Source: Opitutaceae bacterium UBA3033 (GTDB lineage: Bacteria > Verrucomicrobiota > Verrucomicrobiia > Opitutales > Opitutaceae). Taken from it: a DNA stretch of 53,020 nucleotides. The notes beneath the pieces were generated by a model, which was given only the letters and a program-made list of their open reading frames with translations, had not been told where the DNA came from and ran no database searches. The stretch lies in assembly GCA_002367815.1 (NCBI GenBank), contig DFDG01000055.1, positions 5,391 to 58,410 of the forward strand. Reading direction: 5' to 3'. This document shows positions 25,365-34,078 of this stretch, piece after piece; within the stretch, counting starts at the first letter, position 1; each line of letters begins with the position of its first letter. The position numbers and the translations under genes were made by a program.

Positions 25365-25982
25365 ATGGCCTTACACGTTCTCCAACACCCATTTGCCGTC
25401 CATGTAATGACGCATCTGCGCGATCAAACCACCAAACCCGCGACATTCCGCACCCTCGCCTATCAGCTTGGACTGCTGTTGGCCTTCGAAGCAACCCGTG
25501 ATCTCGTGACCCAGGATAAGAACGTGGAAACTCCACTGGAACCATACACCGGCAAAGTATTTGCCCGACCGTTGGTGGTGGTGCCCATCCTGCGAGCAGG
25601 CCTCGGGATGATGCAGCCCTTTCTCGATCTCTTCCCCGATGTAAGTGTCGGTTATGTGGGACTTGAGCGCGATCATGAGACCGCCGTCGCCCGGAGTTAC
25701 TACTGTAAATTACCGCCGTTGGCTGGCACTCGCGTGCTGGTGCTCGACCCCATGCTGGCGACCGGTGGCTCCGCCGCACAGGCCCTGACCGTCGTCAAGG
25801 AAGCGGGAGCTAAGGACATTTCTTTCGTCTGCATTGTGTCCTCACCCGAAGGGGTTGAAACCGTGAGCAACGCCCATCCCGGCGTGCCAATATTCACGGC
25901 GGCCCACGACCGGGAGCTCAATGATCGGAAATATATTCTGCCGGGATTGGGCGACTTCGGCGACCGCCTTTACGGCACTTGA
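25365..25982 (+). CDS. upp: Uracil phosphoribosyltransferase
   Basis: Converts uracil and PRPP to UMP in pyrimidine salvage. It has 205 residues, as in E. coli Upp. Visible are the PRPP-binding loop VLDPMLATGGSAAQAL, the flexible region RAGLGMMQPFLDLFP, VGLERDHETA, and the C-terminal uracil-binding stretch YILPGLGDFGDRLYGT. The start ATG at 25365 is clear. It follows the deoxyribosyltransferase-like gene by 74 bases on the same strand and converges closely on the gene beginning at 26456, with four bases between the stops. Confidence 0.95.
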   Translation: MALHVLQHPFAVHVMTHLRDQTTKPATFRTLAYQLGLLLAFEATRDLVTQDKNVETPLEPYTGKVFARPLVVVPILRAGLGMMQPFLDLFPDVSVGYVGLERDHETAVARSYYCKLPPLAGTRVLVLDPMLATGGSAAQALTVVKEAGAKDISFVCIVSSPEGVETVSNAHPGVPIFTAAHDRELNDRKYILPGLGDFGDRLYGT

Positions 25983-25985
25983 GCA

Positions 25986-26456
25986 TCATTCGGGCGCATC
26001 CCATTCGCGCAGCATCTCCTGCACCACCGGATTCAAATCCCCGGGCATCAATTCCGCCAAAATTTTATCGATGTCAGGATCAAACAACGCCGTGGCTTCC
26101 GGCCAACGTATCGCCGCAGTCAGCAAAGCGCTGAGGGCAAGTTGGCGTGAGCTGAAGGCCAGATCGGTTCGCTCCATGGCATCATAAACCAGCGCCCCTT
26201 CCTCCAGGATCGCGGCATAGGTGGCCACCTTTTCAGCCGCTACTTCCGGGGTATACCCTTGGCCCAACAATTCAATTTGCTCCGTCAAGGCCAACGCTAT
26301 GACCTCCGCCACCGGTCGCTGGAATAGCTGCTGCTGGGCGTGCATCACCGCGTGCAATGCCTCTTTCGCCCCACTGGGTCCTCCGGTCCCGATCGCCCCG
26401 CGCACAAATTGCTGCAATTCACCAATCATGCGGAGGATGTAATCTTGGCGTTGCAT
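25986..26456 (-). CDS. DUF6483-like helical protein
   Basis: A cytoplasmic, all-helical protein of 156 residues from ATG 26456. It begins MQRQDYILRMIGELQQFVRG, the start typical of DUF6483 proteins, and continues with repeated helix pairs rich in Ala, Leu and Glu (EALHAVMHAQQQLFQ, ALALTEQIELLGQGYTPEV). The tail is acidic. No function is known. It is a separate transcription unit, with a terminator belonging to the next minus-strand gene just upstream. The family name rests on my recognition of the N-terminal motif alone. Confidence 0.6.
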   Translation of the reverse strand: MQRQDYILRMIGELQQFVRGAIGTGGPSGAKEALHAVMHAQQQLFQRPVAEVIALALTEQIELLGQGYTPEVAAEKVATYAAILEEGALVYDAMERTDLAFSSRQLALSALLTAAIRWPEATALFDPDIDKILAELMPGDLNPVVQEMLREWDAPE

Positions 26457-26492
26457 AGTGCAGGAGCTCCGAAAGCTCACTCCATGACCCGT

Positions 26493-26531
26493 TAAAAAGC
26501 AAACCGGCCCGAAGACAAATCCTCGGACCGG
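26493..26531 (-). terminator. Rho-independent terminator after the DUF481 gene
   Basis: On the minus strand CCGGTCCGA pairs with TCGGGCCGG (one mismatch) around a 10-base loop, then TTTGCTTTTT. It lies 23 bases past the DUF481 protein stop. Confidence 0.8.
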
Positions 26532-26553
26532 CGAAAACGGAGCAACGGTGCGA

Positions 26554-27618
26554 TTACTTCCAGTTCAACACCAGACGGGTGAAGTAGGACGTATCCAGCT
26601 CTTCGACGCCCAAGCCCGGTTGGCTATTGAAATCGTTGCTCAATCCAAGCCGCAGTTTCCACGAGGGATTGCTCAAAGGCAGTTCGTAAAAGGATTCATG
26701 CTTGATCGTGTAATTGCCGAAATCTTCAAAAGCCGGCACGTAGGCGAGGCGGTTGACCAGTTTGGCATCACCAAATTCCCATTCGTGATTCAAGCCAAAG
26801 TCGAGACCGGCGCTCTTCACGTCATCGGTCGCGACATTTTTGTAGCCTTCATAGCGAAACGATATACCCGCGCGACCCGTGAGGGTGCGCTTGGCTTCCT
26901 TGATAAAATCATAACCCAGACCGGCGCCGGCCACGTTGTAGAGATCGATATCCTTCACCCGGTCAAATCCGAGTTCATCGCGCACATACCACGACTTGCG
27001 GCCGGAAAAATTGTTTTGGTAATCCGCGCCGGACTTTAATTGATCGGCCGATTTAACGCCATCGGAATCCTGCCGGTCATAACTGGTATAAAACTGCAAA
27101 GTGTCCACTGGAGTTTTCAATGTAGCGCGAGCGCTGAACGCCGTGCCGAGCTGGCTCTTGTTGCCGCTCTTGCCGTTGGCATCGACCGCCACTTCGTAGG
27201 TCCAATGCCGTTCCAAAGCTGCCGCTTTCTTGCGTAAAGCCACCACTTGAGGGTCCTCCTCCCCCGCGGCCCATAATGCCGCTACTTTTTCAACACGGGT
27301 GCTTAAAACCCCATCCTCACCGGCAATCTTGATGGATTCCCCTTCACTGGCGACCGTGCCTTGCAGCGTTGTGCCACTGGCGAGACGCACAAATATCGGC
27401 GCATCCGTGCTCATGCCGACTACTTCGCTCTGCTTGATGACGAGGTCCCCGGCGTAATCCGTGGTGACGAATATCTTGCCGTCTTCGATCTTGGTAACTT
27501 GGCCCACGATTCGAGCGCCGTTCTTGGTCTCGACAACATCAGCCTGCAAGAGGGATATACCCAAAAGGAATGCCAAAGTCAGGCTGAGTAGCCGTCTGGT
27601 GTAATAAATAAGGATCAT
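26554..27618 (-). CDS. DUF481-family outer-membrane beta-barrel protein
   Basis: Predicted outer-membrane protein of 354 residues. A signal peptide (MILIYYTRRLLSLTLAFLLG ... LLQA) is followed by two small beta-rich repeats near the N-terminus (TKNGARIVGQVTKIEDGKIF and RLASGTTLQGTVASEGESIKI). After a short helix (DPQVVALRKKAAALERHW) comes a DUF481 beta barrel of alternating strands to the end (LDTSYFTRLVLNWK). The function of DUF481 barrels is not established. The gene stands alone, with a terminator after it and the methyltransferase-like gene divergent upstream. Confidence 0.85.
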   Translation of the reverse strand: MILIYYTRRLLSLTLAFLLGISLLQADVVETKNGARIVGQVTKIEDGKIFVTTDYAGDLVIKQSEVVGMSTDAPIFVRLASGTTLQGTVASEGESIKIAGEDGVLSTRVEKVAALWAAGEEDPQVVALRKKAAALERHWTYEVAVDANGKSGNKSQLGTAFSARATLKTPVDTLQFYTSYDRQDSDGVKSADQLKSGADYQNNFSGRKSWYVRDELGFDRVKDIDLYNVAGAGLGYDFIKEAKRTLTGRAGISFRYEGYKNVATDDVKSAGLDFGLNHEWEFGDAKLVNRLAYVPAFEDFGNYTIKHESFYELPLSNPSWKLRLGLSNDFNSQPGLGVEELDTSYFTRLVLNWK

Positions 27619-27761
27619 GGTAGTGTTTAATGGGACATTTATACCATTTTCCCTATATTTATCCTAGTGCTTTATCCCTATATTTTTGCATAATTGCGCT
27701 TACTCGCATGAATTCGTTTTTCGGGTTCACCTGTCACGAAAATGACCCATGGTTCTGATTC

Positions 27762-28664
27762 ATGATACCCGAACGTCCCGCCATTCTGCTCGCCGACCAT
27801 TGGCAGGATTACCAATTACTCGATAGTGGAGATGGTATGAAACAGGAACGCTGGGGCGACTACACCCTTGTGCGGCCTGATCCACAAATCATCTGGCCTC
27901 GGCATGGGCAAAAACCGGGCGCAACCTGGAAAGAGTGGGACGGGTTTTATCATCGCAGCGACAGTGGAGGCGGGCGGTGGGAATACCGTCGCCCTCTGCC
28001 TGACCACTGGAACGTGCGCTACGATCGCCTGAATCTCACTTTCAAGATTCGGCCCACGAATTTCAAACACACCGGGTTATTCCCCGAACAAGCCGTGAAT
28101 TGGGAATGGTTCAGTGCCCGGATCAAATCTGCCATCGCGGCGGGTCGGGAAATCAACGTGCTCAACCTTTTTGGCTACACCGGTGCGGCTAGTTGTGCCG
28201 CTGCGGCCGCCGGGGCGAGCGTCTGCCATGTCGATGCCGCCGAAGGTATGGTAAAGTGGTGCCGCGAGAACGCCGCCTTGTCCGGTCTGGAGAAAGCACC
28301 CATCCGATATATCGCGGATGATTGCCTGAAATTTGTCCAACGCGAGGCCCGCCGTGGTCGTCGCTACGATGCGATTATTATGGACCCACCCACTTTTGGG
28401 CGCGGCAGCACGGGTGAGATGTGGAAACTGGAAGACCACCTCTGGACCCTGCTGACCGAGTGCCGCGAATTATTGAGTGACAAACCGCTGTTTTTTCTGA
28501 TCAACGCCTACACCGCGCGCCTGTCGCCCACCGTCGTGGCCAACCTGCTGGCGGAGTTACTGCACGGCCGCAAAGGAAAGATCACCGCCGGCGAAGTAGG
28601 CCTGCCGATCAAGCAAGACGGCAAGGTTCTGCCCTGCGGGATCTATGGCCGCTGGGAAGCGTAA
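27762..28664 (+). CDS. SAM-dependent methyltransferase, RlmI-like (without PUA domain)
   Basis: Class I methyltransferase of 300 residues whose best match is the catalytic domain of 23S rRNA (cytosine-C5) methyltransferases of the RlmI/RlmK group. An N-terminal domain of about 90 residues precedes GLFPEQAVNWEW. The SAM-binding motif I is NLFGYTGAASCAAAAAGA, the acidic motif II is VDAAEGMVKWC, and the catalytic region is IIMDPPTFGRG. A cysteine in the usual catalytic position is not obvious, so base specificity cannot be assigned. It is preceded by a long AT-rich gap (27619-27761) and followed by a weak hairpin. Confidence 0.82.
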   Translation: MIPERPAILLADHWQDYQLLDSGDGMKQERWGDYTLVRPDPQIIWPRHGQKPGATWKEWDGFYHRSDSGGGRWEYRRPLPDHWNVRYDRLNLTFKIRPTNFKHTGLFPEQAVNWEWFSARIKSAIAAGREINVLNLFGYTGAASCAAAAAGASVCHVDAAEGMVKWCRENAALSGLEKAPIRYIADDCLKFVQREARRGRRYDAIIMDPPTFGRGSTGEMWKLEDHLWTLLTECRELLSDKPLFFLINAYTARLSPTVVANLLAELLHGRKGKITAGEVGLPIKQDGKVLPCGIYGRWEA

Positions 28665-28712
28665 AGGTTTGGCGATAACAGATCGGTTACTGGCAGCTGG
28701 GAGGGAGGTTGA

Positions 28713-28729
28713 TTCGGAATAAATCCGAA
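28713..28729. terminator. Weak hairpin between convergent genes
   Basis: TTCGGA pairs with TCCGAA across a five-base loop, followed by CGCCTTTTCG. It lies between the methyltransferase-like gene and the VOC gene, which converge. The T-run is short, so a terminator role is only possible. Confidence 0.3.
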
Positions 28730-28780
28730 CGCCTTTTCGCGGATCTCTTTGTTTCCCAATTTCAAACTCCGAACCCCGAC

Positions 28781-29239
28781 TTACCGATATTCGGCCAGTT
28801 CCAAAATCACTCCGTCTGGATCGAGAAAATAGACCAGGGTTTTTTCACCCTGATCATGTTCCACCACTCCATGGGGCACTTTTACCGGATCACTGAATAC
28901 CTCGACTCCGGCGGCGCGAAGTTTCGCCGTCATCGCATGAATATCATCCACGCGTAACGCCACATGCCGCAACCCTCGCGTATTGGCCCGCCGATTGGCT
29001 GTTGGATCCTCACCCATCGGGGCATCGTAACACAGCAACTCAATCCGCGGTTCACCGGCCGGTGCCACCACATAGGCCACGCGACCTTTCACGCCCTTGA
29101 GTCCGACGATGCGATCAATCCACTCGCCCTCGAGTTGCGCCTGTTTCATCAAACGAAAACCCAGCAGCTCGGTATAAAAAGTCACCGATCGAGCCAGATC
29201 AGTGACGACAATGTTCAGATGATCGATCGCCCTTATCAT
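28781..29239 (-). CDS. VOC-family (glyoxalase/extradiol-dioxygenase-like) protein
   Basis: Vicinal-oxygen-chelate protein of 152 residues, with two beta-alpha-beta-beta-beta modules. Metal ligands fit the pattern His7 (AIDHLNIVV), a glutamate in RIELLCY, a second-module histidine (RHVALRV) and a C-terminal glutamate in DPDGVILELAEY. These proteins include glyoxalase I, epimerases and fosfomycin-resistance enzymes; the substrate cannot be read here. The ATG start overlaps the S9 peptidase stop (ATGA), so the two are translationally coupled. A signal peptide is absent, unlike its neighbour. Confidence 0.87.
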   Translation of the reverse strand: MIRAIDHLNIVVTDLARSVTFYTELLGFRLMKQAQLEGEWIDRIVGLKGVKGRVAYVVAPAGEPRIELLCYDAPMGEDPTANRRANTRGLRHVALRVDDIHAMTAKLRAAGVEVFSDPVKVPHGVVEHDQGEKTLVYFLDPDGVILELAEYR

Positions 29240-31194
29240 CAGTAATCCGCGGGCATGTGCTTGGTCAGGAAGGCTTCCACCTGTTTATAGAAGTCGATGC
29301 GATTCTTGTAATTGTAAATGCCATGCGGCTCATTGAATTTGGCCACCATCTCGTAGGACTTACCTGCCTTGTCGAGCGCTTCAACTAGATCTTTGGCTTG
29401 GTCGTAGGGCACCACATCGTCGTCGCGCCCATGCACGATGAGCAAAGGAGACTGGATGCGGTCCACATGAAAAACTGGAGATATGGCGCGGAGCGCCTCA
29501 GCGTCTTTAACCGGATCACCAATCCGGTCAACATTGAAGGCAAAACCGGTGGGATTAAGAGCACCGCCATGCTTGATAATGTCTATCCAATTTGTAACTC
29601 CTGCCACATCGATACCGCAGCAATAGAGATCGGGGGTGCGGATCAAACCCATCAAAGTGGAGTAACCGCCGAAACTGCCTCCCATGATCGCCACCCGTTT
29701 CGGATCGGCAATTCCACGGGCCATGGTCCACCTCGTCGCGTCCTCAATATCTTCCTGCATTGCAGTGCCCACGACCCGAAAGCCTTTTTTATAAAAATCC
29801 CGGCCATAACCGGTCGACCCCCGATAATTAATCTGCAACACGGCATAGCCGCGGTTGGCCATAAATTGCACTTGGGGGTCAAACCCGTAAGTATCGCGCG
29901 CCCAAGGTCCACCGTGCACCAAAACCACCAACGGTAGATTTTTTCTTTCCTTGCCCGGTGGCACGGTCAAATAACCCCGAAGCATCAGTCCATCGCGGGC
30001 CTTGATCTTTAAGGGCAATTTTTCGGCCATTTTCTCGGGATCCACCCACGGCATCACATCCACGAATTTGCCGATCGTATTGTTGGTGCGATCAAAGAAA
30101 TAGTAGGTGCCCGGATTCTGGGCGCTGGAAGCAAAGACCAACAAATGCTGTTCGTCGTTACTGATACTGGTGATCCGATTAATCGATTTGGGAATCGCCG
30201 CATCAATTTGCTCCTGAATTCCTCGGTAAACCGGATCCAACCAAAAAACCCGGGCAACCTCGGTGTAGTAGCGGATACCAATCAAACGCCCATCCGGGGC
30301 CGAAACAGGACCGCCAAAATTGGTCGGGCCAATATCATAAAGTCCATGCTCCAGAAGCGACTCGCCCAGTTGATCACTGGCTGGATCATAAGGGTAAACC
30401 GCAAAGCGCCCATCAGAGGATATTTTAGAGACGTAAATCTGCTTCCCGTCATAACTGAATCCCAGCGGAATCACTTCAAGTGGGTCATCCCCCAACCCCT
30501 TCAGAATTCGCCATGGCGCGTTTTCATCATCGCGATACATCACCTCGATTTTGATACCTTTGACTTTTACCCCCAGGCGAATCTGCTCCTCGCGATCTGG
30601 AACCCAATCCACCACCCCACCCGGATTCTCCAACTCGCGCATAAAAAATCCGCTCCGGGTATCTAAACTGATTACATTGGGTTCCGCCGATTTGGTAAAC
30701 CCTGTTCGCATATCACCGACGGCTTGATCGTATTCATTAACCAATACCCGATCGCTCTCCGTGTCGCGCGAAGAATAAATCATGCTACCCGCGTTAATCC
30801 TTTGATTGTCCTGCCGGTTCACCCCCCAAGTGCGGGCCGGACCAGTCAACATTTTGTAATCATCACCATCGTTATCGATCGCCACATAGCCCATATAGGA
30901 ACGAATCAGTAGTCGCTTTTCGGATATCCAACTCATGCCGCCAATCCGGCCATAGAAATTCGTCGCGTTGGATGGCATCTCCACCGCTTGCACTTTCTTG
31001 GTTTCCAGCTCCCGGATGAAGACCCGCTCGGCATCTTCGTACTCCGCCTTGTAGGCCACAAATTTACCGTCGCGCGAAAGCGTCATGTCGGTGAAAGCCG
31101 GGGGATTGGCAAAGACCTCGACGGGTAACTTTTCTGCGCGGAGGGGGCTGGATAATAAAACACTGAGGCAAACCAGATATATTTTGATGCGCAT
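29239..31194 (-). CDS. Secreted S9-family prolyl oligopeptidase/acylaminoacyl peptidase
   Basis: Serine peptidase of 651 residues from ATG 31194, chosen because it opens with a signal peptide (MRIKIYLVCLSVLLSSPLRA). The N-terminal part is a beta-propeller-like region. The C-terminal alpha/beta-hydrolase domain contains the GGSFGG nucleophile motif (Ser507), Asp592 in VHGRDDDVVP and His624 in EPHGIYN. The propeller restricts access to short peptides in this family. It is coupled to the VOC gene by ATGA and divergent from the SIS-domain gene. A longer frame upstream overlaps the likely divergent promoter. Confidence 0.92.
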   Translation of the reverse strand: MRIKIYLVCLSVLLSSPLRAEKLPVEVFANPPAFTDMTLSRDGKFVAYKAEYEDAERVFIRELETKKVQAVEMPSNATNFYGRIGGMSWISEKRLLIRSYMGYVAIDNDGDDYKMLTGPARTWGVNRQDNQRINAGSMIYSSRDTESDRVLVNEYDQAVGDMRTGFTKSAEPNVISLDTRSGFFMRELENPGGVVDWVPDREEQIRLGVKVKGIKIEVMYRDDENAPWRILKGLGDDPLEVIPLGFSYDGKQIYVSKISSDGRFAVYPYDPASDQLGESLLEHGLYDIGPTNFGGPVSAPDGRLIGIRYYTEVARVFWLDPVYRGIQEQIDAAIPKSINRITSISNDEQHLLVFASSAQNPGTYYFFDRTNNTIGKFVDVMPWVDPEKMAEKLPLKIKARDGLMLRGYLTVPPGKERKNLPLVVLVHGGPWARDTYGFDPQVQFMANRGYAVLQINYRGSTGYGRDFYKKGFRVVGTAMQEDIEDATRWTMARGIADPKRVAIMGGSFGGYSTLMGLIRTPDLYCCGIDVAGVTNWIDIIKHGGALNPTGFAFNVDRIGDPVKDAEALRAISPVFHVDRIQSPLLIVHGRDDDVVPYDQAKDLVEALDKAGKSYEMVAKFNEPHGIYNYKNRIDFYKQVEAFLTKHMPADY

Positions 31195-31339
31195 AGAATC
31201 AGGGTTCCCGCTACTTTCGCCTATATATAACACAAGAGAAGGATATTCTACAGCCGGCCTCCCTGCTCCTAACCCAAAATTTGAGCCCAACGTTGGATTC
31301 CATTTCCCACCCAGCCGATTTTTCTGCTATCAACACTCC

Positions 31340-32068
31340 ATGGCTTCACTGACCGATTCCTTTTACGATAAATCCATCGCTTTGCTGGCCCGCGCCCGAG
31401 AGGTGAATACCCCGACCATTGAGCGATGCGCGGCGCTCATCGGCACCTCGATCGCCAAGGACGGCGTGCTCCACGTCTTCGGCAGCGGCCACAGCGAGGT
31501 CATTGCTCGCGAGATCATCGGTCGCGCCGGTGGGCTCGCTTGCGTCAGCGGTATCATCGACCCGACCGGCGGGTTTATCGAAAACCATGTCGGCTATGGC
31601 ACCGCGCTCGTCGAACGTTACGACCGTCAACACCAACTCATCGCCGGCGAGTGCATCATCGTCATCTCCAACTCCGGCAAAAACAGTGCGCCCATCGAAG
31701 TCGCCCTGCACGCCAAGAAAAAAGGCCTTACGGTCATCGGTCTCACTTCGGTGCAAATGTCATCTCGGGCCAAGACGGTGCATCCTGATGGCCATAATCT
31801 GCACGCCATCGCCGACCATGTCCTCGATAACCTCGGCGTTCCCGGCGACACGTTGATTGATATCGGCGAAGGAGAATTCTCGGGGCCGACCTCCACTTTG
31901 ATCGGCGCCATGTTGCTCAATCTGCTCATGCTGGAAGTCATCACGTGGCTCAGGGCTCACCGCCATCCCCTGCCGTTATTTAGGAGTCAAAACCTGCCGG
32001 GCGCGATCGAGCACAACCGCACCGTGGTCGAGAAATACAAGCACCGGCTCACCCGCCAGGTCTCCTGA
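31340..32068 (+). CDS. SIS-domain phosphosugar-binding protein (UPF0309-like)
   Basis: A 242-residue protein from ATG 31340 with one SIS domain: LHVFGSGHSEVIAREIIGRAGG, ECIIVISNSGKNSAPIEVAL and ALHAKKKGLTVIGLTSV are the conserved sugar-phosphate-binding segments. The SNSG motif binds phosphate in SIS proteins. It resembles UPF0309 proteins, whose activity is not settled; isomerase, lyase or regulator are all possible. The kinase-like gene begins 12 bases later on the same strand, a pairing that fits amino-sugar catabolism. Confidence 0.85.
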   Translation: MASLTDSFYDKSIALLARAREVNTPTIERCAALIGTSIAKDGVLHVFGSGHSEVIAREIIGRAGGLACVSGIIDPTGGFIENHVGYGTALVERYDRQHQLIAGECIIVISNSGKNSAPIEVALHAKKKGLTVIGLTSVQMSSRAKTVHPDGHNLHAIADHVLDNLGVPGDTLIDIGEGEFSGPTSTLIGAMLLNLLMLEVITWLRAHRHPLPLFRSQNLPGAIEHNRTVVEKYKHRLTRQVS

Positions 32069-32079
32069 TATCGCCGCCC

Positions 32080-32985
32080 ATGAATTTTAAAATCGGCGTC
32101 GATGGTGGTGGCACCAAAACCGAATATATTCTGACCGATGGCAGCGATGCGATCGTGGCCCGGCGCAGCACACCCGGGTGCAGTCCCAGCATCATGGATC
32201 ACGCCAGCATTCGTGCAAATATTGCGGATAACCTCCGCGCCCTTGAAGCAGAAGCCCAACAACGCGACCCAAAGGCAAAGATAACCGACGTGCTCTTTTG
32301 CATGGCGGGCAGTCGTATTTTCTGGGGCGAATTTGGCGGGCAGATCACTGGATACGGACGCGTGCATAACTTCGACGATTCCATACCGGTGCTCGAACTC
32401 GCGACCGGTGGTAAATCCGGACTCGTACTGCATTCTGGCACCGGCTCGTTTGTGGCCGCGGGCAGTGCTGACGGCACGGCCCATTACGCCGGCGGACTGG
32501 GGTGGCGATTGGGCGATCCCGCCAGCGCCTACGATCTGGGACAACACGCCGTCGCCCGGGCCATTCTCGAACTGCAAGGTTGGGCCCAATCTTCCGATCT
32601 CGGAGCCGCCATCTGCCAAGCGACCGACATTCATGACGCCAACGCCCTGACCCGTCACTTTTACACCGATACGAAATCGGCCACGATGATCTCCGCCTTT
32701 GCGCCTCACGTTACCCGACTCGCCGAACACGGAAATGAGGTTGCCCGGGAAATTCTGATCAACTCCGTGACAAAACTTGGGCAATTGGCGAACGAAGTCA
32801 TCGCGCGCATCTTCCCCGCCAAAAATGAAACCCAACTGCCGGTGGGTCTCAGTGGAGTGATCCTGCAAACTGCCGCCGCAAGGAACACCCTCGGAGCCAT
32901 GCTTGATCCCCGCTGCGCAATGCACGTCATCACCGAGCCCCCGATCGAAGGCGTCCGCCAATTACTCGCCCGGCTTCACGCCTGA
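32080..32985 (+). CDS. BadF/BadG-type ATPase, probable N-acetylglucosamine kinase
   Basis: ASKHA-fold protein of 301 residues. The phosphate-1 motif is GVDGGGTKTEYIL at the N-terminus. Other conserved blocks are DVLFCMAGSRIFWGEF, the phosphate-2 region SGTGSFVAAGSADG, GGLGWRLGDPASAYDLGQ (substrate contacts as in mammalian NAGK) and GLSGVILQT. This matches the NAGK-like group of the BadF family and not the benzoyl-CoA reductase subunits, since no Fe-S cysteines are seen. It is 12 bases after the SIS gene, which supports a shared amino-sugar pathway. Substrate unproven. Confidence 0.82.
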   Translation: MNFKIGVDGGGTKTEYILTDGSDAIVARRSTPGCSPSIMDHASIRANIADNLRALEAEAQQRDPKAKITDVLFCMAGSRIFWGEFGGQITGYGRVHNFDDSIPVLELATGGKSGLVLHSGTGSFVAAGSADGTAHYAGGLGWRLGDPASAYDLGQHAVARAILELQGWAQSSDLGAAICQATDIHDANALTRHFYTDTKSATMISAFAPHVTRLAEHGNEVAREILINSVTKLGQLANEVIARIFPAKNETQLPVGLSGVILQTAAARNTLGAMLDPRCAMHVITEPPIEGVRQLLARLHA

Positions 32986-33056
32986 ACGAAAATTGTTTGA
33001 TGCGTTTAGCGTCCCTTTGACGTTTTGGCCCGATTGCTCCTTGGTGGGAGATTCAA

Positions 33057-33938
33057 ATGTGCGCTCTGGCAACTGCTCTTATTTTTCTTCCCGAACAAGC
33101 TTGGCTCGCGAGGCAGCAGGATCATGAAGCGCGAGTGCGGCTTTGGACCGATCCCCAGCAAGCCCGGGCATCGCGCGGAGAGCAGCACCCCGTCTACGAT
33201 TTTCTCTTTGAATACTATTCATTTCGCGCGGCTTGGTTGCGCCGTTGGCATCCCGGTCCCGACGTCGTGCTGACCGGGGATCGTGCACGCGAGTTTCTAC
33301 GCTGGTCTGAATATCAAGAGACTGCAGACGGGGTGATATTATCCGCCGCGCTCCCGGAGCATCGCCAAAAATTCGTCGCTTGGTTGCGCGAGCTATTGGT
33401 CACCACCGCGGAGCGACCCGCGTTCTTCGGCTGCTTCGGCCTGCACGAATGGGCGATGGTTTACCGCCAAACGCCGGAGGAAGTTCGCCACACCTCCCAT
33501 CCAATGCGTTTTTCACCGGATGAACTCGCCCGCATCGTCGAAGCCAGCCCGTTACGCTGCACCCATTTCGACGCGTTTCGTTTTTTCACCGCCCCCGCCG
33601 CTCCGCTCAACAAAGTCCAACTTACCCGACCCGCCATGTTGCAAAATGAGCAACGCGGTTGCCTGCACGCCAACATGGATCTCTACAAATGGGCCTTCAA
33701 ACTCGCGCCTTTCACGCCCAGTGAATTGATCGCGGACTGTTTCGCGCTGGCCCGCGACATCAGGGAGATCGACATGCGGGCGAGTCCTTACGATCTGCGC
33801 GCTCTGGGTTTTGCCCCCATCCCCGTGGAAACCGAGACGGGTCGCGCCGAATACGAACAACATCAGCGCGCCTTTGCGAAGCGCGGACAGCCCTTGCGCG
33901 AACGCCTGCGCAAACTGTGTGAGCGCCTGTTGCTGTAG
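33057..33938 (+). CDS. Conserved protein of the group often labelled 3-methyladenine DNA glycosylase
   Basis: A 293-residue cytoplasmic protein with several strongly patterned blocks: HPVYDFLFEYYSFRAAWLRR, CFGLHEWAMVYR, HFDAFRFFTAPA and CLHANMDLYKWAFK. Similar proteins in actinobacteria carry the label 3-methyladenine DNA glycosylase, but I see none of the motifs of Tag, AlkA or AAG here, so I would not rely on that name. The histidines and aromatic residues suggest a metal or substrate pocket. It stands alone after the kinase-like gene (71-base gap). Its stop overlaps the start of a REP-like inverted-repeat element. Confidence 0.6.
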   Translation: MCALATALIFLPEQAWLARQQDHEARVRLWTDPQQARASRGEQHPVYDFLFEYYSFRAAWLRRWHPGPDVVLTGDRAREFLRWSEYQETADGVILSAALPEHRQKFVAWLRELLVTTAERPAFFGCFGLHEWAMVYRQTPEEVRHTSHPMRFSPDELARIVEASPLRCTHFDAFRFFTAPAAPLNKVQLTRPAMLQNEQRGCLHANMDLYKWAFKLAPFTPSELIADCFALARDIREIDMRASPYDLRALGFAPIPVETETGRAEYEQHQRAFAKRGQPLRERLRKLCERLLL

Positions 33939-34074
33939 GGCTGGTCGCCAATTTGTCCGCCGAAGCCTTGGCGAAGGAGCAACCCCGCCTTCGACTACCC
34001 AAACCTGGTGAGGCGGGATCAGACTTTCGTCAGGCTCAGTCCCCGAGTTCAATCGAGGGGCGATCCCGCCCTAC
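33935..34074. repeat. REP-like inverted-repeat element A
   Basis: The ends are inverted: GTAGGGC...CGCC at 33935-33949 pairs with GGCGATCCCGCCCTAC at 34059-34074. An inner hairpin CCCCGA-GTTCAA-TCGAGGGG lies at 34041-34060. Element B (35974-36070) has a similar inner hairpin (CCTCGA-GTCCA-TCGAGG). The element starts inside the stop codon of the upstream gene and fills the gap to the dioxygenase stop at 34079, a convergent gap as is usual for REP/BIME sequences. A RAYT-type transposase, the class that mobilises such repeats, is 15 kb away. Confidence 0.55.
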
Positions 34075-34078
34075 AATT